Positions 9,701-16,821 of a DNA stretch of 64,000 nt are shown in pieces. The stretch is from assembly GCF_030406325.1 (NCBI RefSeq), contig NZ_JAUEQY010000023.1, positions 124,001-188,000 on the forward strand, written 5' to 3'. Both the position numbers and the translations under genes were made by a program. Source of the DNA: Actinomadura sp. DC4 (GTDB taxonomy: Bacteria; Actinomycetota; Actinomycetes; Streptosporangiales; Streptosporangiaceae). Position 1 is the stretch's first letter; each line of letters begins with the position of its first letter. Below the pieces are notes generated by a model. It had not been told where the DNA came from. It was given only the letters and a program-made list of their open reading frames with translations, and made no database searches.

Positions 9701-11338
9701 GTGCTGTTCGCCGGCGACGAGCGTACGTGGGTCGCGGTGAACACCACCGGTGGGCTCCGGCTGACGGAGTTCGGGCCGGGCGACCCGGCGGACCGGGTGT
9801 TCGTGCCGTCACCAGTGGACATCGCATCGATGAAGTCGCCCGGGCTGGCGCTGGTCGTCGGCCAGGACGGGCAGGTGATACCCGCCGAAGCGCTGACCGG
9901 GCCGTTCGACTCGGCCGCCGGCTGGGACGGCGGTGACCTGCCCGCGACCGGATCCTTCCACCGGACCCCGGCGGCCGCCGGCGCGGCATCGTGGGCGAGC
10001 GAGAAGCAGAACACCTGGGTGCGGGAGCACGGCCGGCGATTCGTCGACCCCCGGCCGGGAGACAACGCCTTCTTCGAGGCGGCGATCACGGCGGCCGGCG
10101 GCCGGCTCACCGTCAACGGCGAGGAGGTCACCGACGCCACCGGCCTGCGTACGGCGCTGGCCGAGTGGATCCGCGTGAAGGCCGCCGCACCGGGCGGGCT
10201 GAGCCAGTGGCCACTGGCCACGGCCGCGTACAGGTTCGCAGCCAAGGAACGCGTCATCGAGGAGTTCCTCGGTGAGGACCTGGCGAAGCTGAACCACAAG
10301 AGCGTGGACGGCCGCATCGACGTACACCTCGGTTCCGGAGCGGCGGCCGAGTACACCGGGGCGGGCGTCGCCGAGCCGGGGCACTGGGAGGAACTGGTCC
10401 GGATGCTCGCACCGGGCCTGGTGGCCGAAGGCGCCGGCGTCGGGGTGAAGGTCCTCGAGCCCGACGGGCGTGTCCGCGCGTACGAGCCGGCCGGCGGCGG
10501 CCGGGCGGACGACCTCGTCCTGGCCCGTGCCTCGGGATCGTCGGGCTGGGCGGCGCTCATGCCCGAGCCGGGCGCACGGCCGGCCGAGGTCGGCGCCGAC
10601 GAGACGACCCGGTTCACCGCCGGCGTACCCACCGGTGAGATGGCCGTCCTCAGCGGCGGCCAGCAGCATGCCCAGGGACGGCTGACGGTCCAGCCCACCG
10701 AGGCGGGCGCCAACTCGTTCTACAGCGCGCTCCTTGCCGCGTCGGGCGGCGGCGTCATGCTCGGCCGCGAGACCTTCGTCGACACTCCGTCCGGCCTGCG
10801 CGAGGGACTGGCCAGGCTGGTGCGGAACCGGCCCGACGTTCTGAGCGAGGAGAACCTGCAGGCGATCGGGCAGAGCGTCGGCGCGGAGACCGTCATCGGT
10901 GAGCACATCGTTGCCGCCCTCACCGACCCCGCGGCCGGGAACATCGACGAGATCGCCCGGCACCTGGTCGGCCCGTACCTCGGCGTCGAACTGAGCGTCC
11001 TCGAACACGACGGGGAGATCCGCACGTACGGCCACGGCCGGCCGGTCACCCTCGCCCCCACCGGCGACGCGGCCGACCCTCACTGGGCCGCGCTGGTCCC
11101 GGGCCGGCCGCCGGCGGCGCTTCAGGGGCTGCCGGGGCTGCCGGGCCTCCCTGCGCTTCCCGGCATCGACGAGCCGCTGAGGGAGGTCAGGTGGAGCAGG
11201 GACCACTTCAAGAACGTGGGCCCCGGCGCCCAGGAGGCCGAGGACCCCTGGCGCAACTCCACCTTCTGCCTGACGGACGCGGCCGGCGCGATCAACTGTG
11301 TGTCCGTCACCGTCGTCTACCAGGGCTCACAGCCGTGA
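6701..11338 (+). CDS. Giant effector-like protein with five degenerate OTU-like repeats and DUF397-like N-terminus
   Basis: About 1,545 residues from the ATG at 6701; an in-frame ATG at 6665 exists, but the later one gives a DUF397-like beginning (MSIAWRKSSRS). Then come a Pro-rich spacer and five units of ~150-180 residues (about 7507-7990, 8080-8530, 8710-9190, 10040-10570, 10690-11110). Each opens with a GDNxFFxALLAASGG-type motif (GDDAFFDAVLEASGG, GDNAFFEAAITAAGG, GANSFYSALLAASGG) and ends with a (H/R)WAAL-like motif. This layout resembles OTU-type cysteine proteases with the catalytic Cys replaced by Ala/Ser/Asp, which is my inference. Between units 3 and 4, about 9420-9900 looks like a degraded papain-like domain (GGAVLFAGDERTWVAVNTT). 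The C-terminus again has W...INCVSVTVV. There is no signal peptide, so export, if any, is by a non-Sec route. Confidence 0.65.
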   Translation: MSIAWRKSSRSVAACLQAAVADATMEGGQVVGLQPPADLQVPSTSALPAPSPSTEPDAPATAPPRSATGRQGGPGTGGDVAQIFTASTDTAMVAGLRETIAERQAVISAELASGGTVPSDQDLSEAYERDPQLRVLNRSLDTYTGPADAGSARAEARTPRVSRAGSPVPPRSVRSRPGSPVPAFLDAAPRPTTPVEPPTTPVEPPLTPPESPVAHPESPVAHPEPPVAHPAAEVTADSGPDLPRDRTDVTLGGLPAGVGWAHARLARSWDLRFDTADATSPYAAVLAASNGSVSAGGQVFRDADGLRGFVAGRMRDAPLRAGGQGWPPVEQAYRQAVVDRLAGGTPPEGLQEEITRQLAGDEAWQQMVASFQSPGHWDELERALAPVMLSEYLGKSLLVLHAGGRMSSFGSGPALVVAERTDPAGTAHWTGVPSMAAGPALGGLSGGQVERAASDGMVFLGDRGGDFFDALAAAGRAVGLGELFGDPEELRNELGRRMRVDTELERSDDWAAIKAEYIRVAVREAVDGLGAESTANRDLGTGEAWQEIIAYISSPGPERGRYDALLPLLVRRYLNVGVLETNAELSSAHDVPRVTVARLTGDTPSWLGLAPVRAPHALGADTRPADVGGGRSAYDPAGDLAATTGPAPTGREPEGMSAAQWQWTLGRNRRFAEVPTGDDAFFDAVLEASGGGFSAGPTFVGDVPQLRAALVEKIREVANEDPDLWLVVHTIYADLYQRSQAGAGDPNAQARARIDDGRALSDIIDSIASPGVRPELAEKVAPYILNKFGLAVRTVDTAGVVGRYGRGRPLYVAPLTDAANGDRRWAALPRTTTRFALGSPLAAPNLSDPILVRLGQAADARRAALTADGVQAASADPVLTWLTDARKSWLAGGADSPSSPGGVRWTPDELKAKVAELDAAGHASLGSFSRGGGDAVGAGLNLGSAVRLMSLLFPAEHGGIRPAPDPGRTGDVGQAEIGADQWVVAPSLRELIREIPAGGAVLFAGDERTWVAVNTTGGLRLTEFGPGDPADRVFVPSPVDIASMKSPGLALVVGQDGQVIPAEALTGPFDSAAGWDGGDLPATGSFHRTPAAAGAASWASEKQNTWVREHGRRFVDPRPGDNAFFEAAITAAGGRLTVNGEEVTDATGLRTALAEWIRVKAAAPGGLSQWPLATAAYRFAAKERVIEEFLGEDLAKLNHKSVDGRIDVHLGSGAAAEYTGAGVAEPGHWEELVRMLAPGLVAEGAGVGVKVLEPDGRVRAYEPAGGGRADDLVLARASGSSGWAALMPEPGARPAEVGADETTRFTAGVPTGEMAVLSGGQQHAQGRLTVQPTEAGANSFYSALLAASGGGVMLGRETFVDTPSGLREGLARLVRNRPDVLSEENLQAIGQSVGAETVIGEHIVAALTDPAAGNIDEIARHLVGPYLGVELSVLEHDGEIRTYGHGRPVTLAPTGDAADPHWAALVPGRPPAALQGLPGLPGLPALPGIDEPLREVRWSRDHFKNVGPGAQEAEDPWRNSTFCLTDAAGAINCVSVTVVYQGSQP
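7272..7392 (+). repeat. In-frame Pro-rich tandem repeat
   Basis: Two 21-bp copies encoding TTPVEPP, followed by three 21-bp copies encoding (E)(S/P)PVAHP, lie within the linker of the giant gene. Such repeats change copy number by slippage and set linker length. They separate the DUF397-like N-terminus from the first OTU-like unit. Confidence 0.85.
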
Positions 11339-11406
11339 CACCGTCCGATGGCCCGAGAAGGGCGGAAACCTCTGCCTGAGCCCGGCGGCATCTGGGCGGC
11401 TACCGG

Positions 11407-12299
11407 ATGGCGGACCTCCACCCACAGCGCCGCGGCCGCCGCCTGACGCAGCGGAAAGACTCAGGCCCGGTCGACCTGCGCGTCGAGGTCGATCGCGTCA
11501 TCGAGCGTCTCCCGGACGCGGGGCGCGACGGCGACCCCGCCGCGGATCAGGCCGGACGTGAAGCCACCGATCCTGACCAGCCCGGTAGCCGCGTGAGGGC
11601 CGTGGGCGACGCCGCGCAGGAGCTCGTCGGGGCGTTGCAGTGGCGCGGCGACTCCGTGCCCGACCCCGATGCCGCCTGGATGGTGAGCGAGCACACCGAC
11701 CAGGGCCATCAGAATGACTTCGCGCGATGGATCCGCGACAGCGGAGGCGTACCGGACGAGGACAGCACGATGAGCAGCGGAGAGGCGCTCCTCTTCTCCG
11801 CGTACCAGGCTGGCCTGGTGGACAAATCCTGGCTCGTCGCGATCCATGAGCGAGCCGCCGCCGCGGAGCAGGTGTCCGATTCTTTTCGGCGCCGGGGCGC
11901 GGAAGCCTCGACATCCACCGCCGCCTACGGCATCAGCATGGAAAAGCCGTACATGGCATAGAGAAGCTCGCTCATGAGAAACCTGTATTCAGGCGATCTC
12001 ACGCGACATCCGAGCGACGGTCCGCAGCAGGCGGACCGGCGGAGCTCCACCCGGACCTGACGAGTATCGGGCTTCTGCTCTACCACCCGCATCGTCCGCT
12101 GGCCGCCGAACAGGGCCCGGCCGGCCAGGTCGGCAGCAACGCCGATCGTCGGGGGACATCGTCTGCCGGGTCTGCCGAGGTCAGGAGTGGGTTCCGCTGG
12201 ATGGAGAGCAGCCACAGCCTGCCGGCGCCGGACAGCGACGCGGTGAAGGCGTGTGTGTCGGTCGCCGTCGTCTTCACGGCGTCGGGGACGGCCCGATGA
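11407..12299 (+). pseudogene. Frameshifted remnant of a papain/NlpC-like effector tail with DUF397-like end
   Basis: The first part (11407-11961, 184 residues) contains FARWIRDSGG, DEDSTMSSGEALLFSAYQAG and VDKSWLVAIHERAA. Actinobacterial polymorphic effectors carry a very similar block with NCWE at the SSGE position, where the Cys is the presumed nucleophile; here Cys-Trp is Ser-Gly. The frame then stops at 11959-11961. A frame offset by two bases is open from about 11943 to 12299 and encodes FRWMESSHS ... ACVSVAVV, the same tail seen on the two giant genes. I read this as one broken gene. Which parts are transcribed is unknown. The family match is recalled from the motif only and is an inference. 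Confidence 0.5.
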
Positions 12300-12448
12300 C
12301 GGCCCGGGCGGTACGCGGTCGCTGCTGATCCAGGTTTTGGCGTCGTCGTCATGGCGTGCCGTACCGGCGAGGTGCTTGGATTTTTTGCGTCAATGCCCGG
12401 GACCGCTCGAAAGCGTCGGTCGTCGGCGATACGGCGGTGGAGGAACCG

Positions 12449-13621
12449 GTGTCCCTTACTGAGGAACTGCGAGCCGGGACTCCGAACGCCTACGCCGCAC
12501 TCTACGACGAGCACGCCGGGCCTCTGCACACCTACTCCTACGCCATGGTCGGCGACGGGGCGGCGGAGACCGTGCGCGACGTGTTCGTCGCGGTCGCGCG
12601 GCATCCGGAGGCGGTGCCGCTCGACGAAAACGTGCTGCCGGTGTGGCTGCACGCGCTGGCCCGTGCCGAGTGCGCGCGGCACGGCGCCCTCGACCGCGGT
12701 CCGGCGACGACGCCGATGTCGGACCCGTTGTGGCGGGCGCTGGCCGGCCTGGAACCCGAGGACCGTGACGTCCTCGCCCTGTCCATCTCCCTGGTGCCGG
12801 AGGAGATCGCCTGGATCCTGGACGTGACACCGGACACGGCCGCCGGTCTCGTACGGGACTCGCGGCGGAGACTGGAGCACGCCCTCTCCGCGGATGACGG
12901 TCAGGAGGCGCACGTCGTCCCGTTAGACGAGGACACGCTGCGCCGGCGGATGAGGCGCCTGTACGAGCCTCCGGAGGACCAGTCGCAGCGGGTGGTCGCC
13001 GCGTGCGCGGACGCGGAGCGTACGTTCGACGAGACGTCCATCTTCGACGCGGACGGCATGCCGGTCATGCCGGACCCGCCGGCCGAGACCGCCGACGCTT
13101 CGCCGGACGACGACGCGGCCACCGGCGTTGAAGAAAAGAACGACGAGCCGTCGGCCGCCCGCGCCGAGCAACGGAGGAAGTTCCGCGGTCGTCGCGTCGA
13201 GGGCCTGCTCCAGGCCGGAAGCCTGGCTGCTCTGGTGCTGCTGGCGGTGGGCGTCATGGCCGTACGGTCGGACCACTCCTCCCCGGGCTCCTCCGGCGAC
13301 GGCGGAAAAAGCCGGACGCACGAGCGGAAGCACCCGGCCGACCCTCCGGTCCAGATCTTGCCGCCACCCCAGATCCGACCGTCCGCGCCGCCGGCGACCG
13401 CGCCGACGGCCGGGCCGCCGGCGGCCCGGGACGTTCCCCTCCCGAAGGACGACCCGGACGGGGGCGACAAGGCCCCGCCCCCGTCCGACCCGGACCTGCC
13501 GTTCCCCCCGGCCCCACCGTTCTTCCCGCCTCCGCGGGTCCACCACTCGAAGACGCCGACCCCTTCCCCGAGTGATGAGGACTCCGGATCCCCGACGCCC
13601 ACTCCTGGTCACCGGTGGTGA
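12449..13621 (+). CDS. Sigma-70-like domain protein fused to a membrane segment and Pro-rich tail
   Basis: Starts at GTG 12449 behind GGAGGAA, giving 390 residues. Residues 1-65 resemble sigma region 2 (ELRAGTPNAYAALYDEHAG) and about 85-140 resemble region 4 (LAGLEPEDRDVLALS, EEIAWILDVTPDTAAGLV). A single hydrophobic segment follows at about 250-272 (SLAALVLLAVGVMAV), and the last ~110 residues are Pro/Asp-rich and probably extracellular. ECF sigma factors with C-terminal membrane anchors occur in actinomycetes, and some family members have lost promoter recognition. Whether this binds RNA polymerase is unknown. No separate anti-sigma gene is next to it, so the membrane part may be an in-cis regulator (inference). 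Confidence 0.7.
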   Translation: MSLTEELRAGTPNAYAALYDEHAGPLHTYSYAMVGDGAAETVRDVFVAVARHPEAVPLDENVLPVWLHALARAECARHGALDRGPATTPMSDPLWRALAGLEPEDRDVLALSISLVPEEIAWILDVTPDTAAGLVRDSRRRLEHALSADDGQEAHVVPLDEDTLRRRMRRLYEPPEDQSQRVVAACADAERTFDETSIFDADGMPVMPDPPAETADASPDDDAATGVEEKNDEPSAARAEQRRKFRGRRVEGLLQAGSLAALVLLAVGVMAVRSDHSSPGSSGDGGKSRTHERKHPADPPVQILPPPQIRPSAPPATAPTAGPPAARDVPLPKDDPDGGDKAPPPSDPDLPFPPAPPFFPPPRVHHSKTPTPSPSDEDSGSPTPTPGHRW

Positions 13622-13979
13622 GAGATCACCCACGACGCCGGCGAGCCGAGCGAGACAGTGGGCCGTCGCGGGGACGGCCGCCGGCCTGGCAGTCGGATGG
13701 TCCACACCTTCCCGGTACACCGACGAGGTCGCCCGGCACATGGCCGGTGAACCTCTGCCTACGCGGCCGCCACCACCGAAAGAGCGACGGAGTCGAAGAC
13801 TTCAGTAGTGATGAAGACGAGTAAGTTGTATTTCACTATTATGGAAGTCTCGCGTATGAATAAAACTTCTCGGCAAGAAAAGTGGCGCCGATCTTTTGGA
13901 TGAGCGCGCCCATCTTAGAACTGCGATGTCCATTCACCGAATCGTTGCCTTCGCGTTGAATCGGACACGTTAGAGTTCC
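13622..13979. other. Intergenic region, AT-richer stretch before vWA gene
   Basis: Bases 13622-13800 are GC-rich with no supported gene. Bases about 13803-13980 are clearly AT-richer (for example TTGTATTTCACTATTATGG) and probably contain the promoter of the next gene. I see no further gene. Confidence 0.4.
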
Positions 13980-14010
13980 GCCCCTAATCCACAAAAGGGA
14001 CATTAGGGGC
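13980..14010 (+). promoter_or_regulatory. Hairpin enclosing the ribosome binding site
   Basis: GCCCCTAAT at 13980-13988 pairs perfectly with ATTAGGGGC at 14002-14010 across a 13-base loop. The Shine-Dalgarno AGGGG (14005-14009) sits in the right arm, five bases before the GTG at 14015. In RNA the arm would hide the ribosome site; in DNA the same symmetry could be an operator. Either way it is placed to control the vWA gene. Confidence 0.6.
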
Positions 14011-14014
14011 AGAA

Positions 14015-15739
14015 GTGGGCGGACGCCGTCGTAAAGGTCGATCCCATCGGGCGGCGAGGCTGATCGGTGTAAGCGCTGTAGTCGGTGCGCTGGTCGTGCT
14101 CATGGCGTTGGGGGCGTACGCCGTGGCGAGCCCTCGCGGGTGTGGTCACCGGCTCGTGCTCGATGTCGCCGTGGCGCCCGGGCTGGCTCCAGCGGTTCGC
14201 GACGTCGCGACGGACTTCGACCGGCAGCGGCACGAGGTCGACGGCCGATGCGTGCGGGCCGTGGTGCGAGCGGCCGACCCGTCCGGGACGGCGATGGTGC
14301 TGTCAGGCACGGGGTCGGTGCCGGGTGATACGACCCCTGACGTGTGGATTCCCGACTCCTCCTTCTGGTTGACGCTGGCGCGCGGTTCGGTGGGTGACCG
14401 GATCGCACTCGACGGGACGCCGGTCTCGATGGCCCGTACGCCGGTGGTCGCCGCGACGACGCGTCCATTCGCCACCCGGCTCGGCGGTGATGGCGTCAAA
14501 CCGACCTGGGAGACCCTGCTGAGGGCATCGGCGGAGCCCGCGGGTACCGCGACGGCCGAGACCGGTGGAATGACGGGAGTCGACCTGCGGATCCTCGATC
14601 CGGCCGCCCAAGCCGCAGGCATGGCGGCGCTCGTCATGATGCAGACGCTGCTTCGGAACACACCGGATGCGGCGTCGGCCTTCACCCAGCTCGTCCAGAA
14701 CGTGCGCAACACCGTTTCACCGACTCCGGAATCGCTCCTCGCCGCACTGGGCCGCGGCACCAAGGGCAAGGCCCCCGTGCTGATCGTTCCCGAACAGTCC
14801 CTGTGGGCGTACGGTCACGCGGCTCCGGCGGTCGAGGCCGAGGCGTTCTACCCGAGTGAGGGTGAGATCAGCCTGGACTACCCGTTCGTGCCGACCGCCG
14901 GCGACGTCGCGAAGAGGCGGGCCGCTCGTCTCCTGGAGCAGGCGATGGGCACCGCGCGGGCACGGGCCGCCGTACAGGCGCTGGGCTTTCGCGACCCCGG
15001 CGGGCATGCCGGAGACGGCTTCACCGAAGTCGGCGGGTTGAGTCCGCGCATCCCGCGTACATTTCCTCGATCACCGGCCGCCGCGGTGACCGGCGTGATC
15101 GCACAGTGGAACAAGCTGTCGCTGGGCACCCGTGTGCTGGCCCTGGTCGACGTGTCCGGATCGATGCTGCGACCGGTCGCGAAGGGAGTGAGCCGCATGC
15201 AGGCGACCGTTCAGATCGGGCAACACGCGCTCGCGACGCTGCCCGACGACACCGAGGTCGGCCTGTGGACCTTCGCCACACACCTGGACGGGAAGCGGGA
15301 CTACCGCGTACAGGTGCCCATCGGGCCGCTGTCGACCCGGACGGGATCGGTCACACGCCGTCAGTCCATCTCGTTCGCGCTGAACGCCGTGCGGCCGAGA
15401 CCCGACGGCGGCACCGGCCTGTACGACTCGGTGCTCGCAGCGGTCCGGTCGCTCCGGAGCACCTACAGGCCGGGGTACTACAACAACGTCCTGCTCTTGA
15501 CCGACGGCAGGAACGACGACCACGGCATCAGCCTCACTGAGATGCTCGACACCCTCAGGCGGGAGGACGACCCGGCCAGACCGGTCCCGGTCATCTCCAT
15601 CGGATTCGGTCCCGGCGTCGACATGGCCACCCTGCAAAAGATCGCCGCTCCGACCGACGGTGCCGCCTACCACGCCCTCACGCCACAGGACGTCCAGCGG
15701 ACCCTGCTGAAGATCATCGCGGAACGAATCAAGAAGTGA
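14015..15739 (+). CDS. Membrane-anchored solute-binding/vWA-domain protein
   Basis: 574 residues from GTG 14015. A basic N-terminus is followed by a hydrophobic segment (about 17-40, SAVVGALVVLMALGAYAVA) acting as an uncleaved anchor or signal. Residues ~45-330 resemble an ABC-type extracellular solute-binding fold (TTPDVWIPDSSFWLTLA). The C-terminal ~210 residues are a von Willebrand A domain with an intact MIDAS motif, DVSGSM, its first Asp at residue 379, then TDGRNDD. This two-part design is common in actinomycetes and is usually described as a substrate-binding and vWA protein; its ligand is unknown. It lies alone, downstream of the sigma-like gene, with its ribosome site in a hairpin. 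Confidence 0.85.
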   Translation: MGGRRRKGRSHRAARLIGVSAVVGALVVLMALGAYAVASPRGCGHRLVLDVAVAPGLAPAVRDVATDFDRQRHEVDGRCVRAVVRAADPSGTAMVLSGTGSVPGDTTPDVWIPDSSFWLTLARGSVGDRIALDGTPVSMARTPVVAATTRPFATRLGGDGVKPTWETLLRASAEPAGTATAETGGMTGVDLRILDPAAQAAGMAALVMMQTLLRNTPDAASAFTQLVQNVRNTVSPTPESLLAALGRGTKGKAPVLIVPEQSLWAYGHAAPAVEAEAFYPSEGEISLDYPFVPTAGDVAKRRAARLLEQAMGTARARAAVQALGFRDPGGHAGDGFTEVGGLSPRIPRTFPRSPAAAVTGVIAQWNKLSLGTRVLALVDVSGSMLRPVAKGVSRMQATVQIGQHALATLPDDTEVGLWTFATHLDGKRDYRVQVPIGPLSTRTGSVTRRQSISFALNAVRPRPDGGTGLYDSVLAAVRSLRSTYRPGYYNNVLLLTDGRNDDHGISLTEMLDTLRREDDPARPVPVISIGFGPGVDMATLQKIAAPTDGAAYHALTPQDVQRTLLKIIAERIKK

Positions 15740-15755
15740 CCCCCTCGCCTGACGG

Positions 15756-16760
15756 TCATGGTGGCGGGGCGTGGGTCCCGCGCAGCACCAGCGCGGGAGT
15801 GATCCGCCGTACGACCGGTGTGGCCTCACCCCCGATGGCGGCAAGCAGCATCGTGGCCGCCGCGCCGGCCATCGCGGCGAGGTCCGTACGGACGGTGGTG
15901 AGGTCGATCACCGGCCAGCTCGCCATCCCGATGTCGTCGAACCCGATGACGCTGAGGTCGGCGGGCACGCTCAGGCCGAGCCGCCGGGCGGCGGACAGGG
16001 CACCGAGCGCGATGACGTCGTTGCCGCACACGAGCACGGTGGGCCGCGTACGCCGGGTCAGGAGATCGAGGGCGGCGGCCTCGGCCTCGTCGTGTGCGAA
16101 CGGGACCCGGCGGGTGAGGTCGCGGCGTACGGCCATGCCGCGCTGCCGCAGCCGGCCGGACAGCGCCTGGGCGCGCTCCCGGCCGGTGGAGGTGGCCACC
16201 GGGCCGTGCAGCATCCCGACCAGGACATGGCCGAGATCCGCGACGAGGTCGGCGACCTGCGTGGCGCCGAGGCGGTTGTCGACGCCGCAGCTCGGCGACT
16301 CGGCCTGGTCGAGCACGCGGTTGAGGAGCACGTGGGGGACTCCTCGTTCGGTCAGGTCGCGCGGCAGGGTGGAGCGCCGCAGCGTCGTGGTGAGGACGAC
16401 GCCGTCGTACGAGCCGTCGGCCAGCGCCGGCAGCGACGCCGAGCCCGCGTCGTCCGCGACCACCACGCACCGATAGCCCTTCGCCTCGAGCGCGCCCCGC
16501 AGAGGGTCGACCAGCTCCGGGTAGAAGGGGTTGGTGAGCTCGCCGGCCACGATCGCCACGCGGTGCGTCGTACGGGTGACCAGGGCGCGTCCCCGGTCAC
16601 TGGGGACGTAGGAGAGCTCGTGCGCCGCGGCGAGCACGCGCTCTCGCGTCTCGGGGCTGACCCCCGGCAGGTTGCGCAGCGCGCGCGACACCGTCGGCTG
16701 CGTGACCTGGGCGAGGCGGGCGACGTCGAACCCGGTCGGCCCACGGTCCGTGACGGACAT
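15756..16760 (-). CDS. LacI-family transcriptional regulator
   Basis: 334 residues starting at the ATG at 16760; the open frame extends upstream, but residues before this ATG are not family-like. An N-terminal LacI helix-turn-helix (FDVARLAQVTQPTVSRALR, then LPGVSPETRERVLAAAHEL) precedes a periplasmic-binding-protein-like ligand domain ending RITPALVLRGTHAPPP. LacI proteins bind palindromic operators and release them when a sugar or related metabolite binds. It is divergent from the dehydrogenase at 16822 with a palindrome between them, so it probably controls both. The first helix is FDVARLAQV rather than the usual VT(L/I)xDVA, a slightly diverged start. Confidence 0.92.
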   Translation of the reverse strand: MSVTDRGPTGFDVARLAQVTQPTVSRALRNLPGVSPETRERVLAAAHELSYVPSDRGRALVTRTTHRVAIVAGELTNPFYPELVDPLRGALEAKGYRCVVVADDAGSASLPALADGSYDGVVLTTTLRRSTLPRDLTERGVPHVLLNRVLDQAESPSCGVDNRLGATQVADLVADLGHVLVGMLHGPVATSTGRERAQALSGRLRQRGMAVRRDLTRRVPFAHDEAEAAALDLLTRRTRPTVLVCGNDVIALGALSAARRLGLSVPADLSVIGFDDIGMASWPVIDLTTVRTDLAAMAGAAATMLLAAIGGEATPVVRRITPALVLRGTHAPPP

Positions 16761-16761
16761 G

Positions 16762-16780
16762 TTGACAAGCATACGTATGC
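16762..16780. promoter_or_regulatory. Palindromic operator and -35-like box in LacI/dehydrogenase divergent region
   Basis: GCATACGTATGC (16769-16780) is a perfect 12-bp palindrome with a central CG step, the form typical of LacI-family operators. TTGACA at 16762-16767 lies directly beside it and matches a -35 box for the plus-strand gene, so a bound repressor would overlap the promoter. Confidence 0.65.
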
Positions 16781-16821
16781 GAACGAGCGTCGACCTCGAC
16801 CGCCGTTCGAAGGAGCGATAC

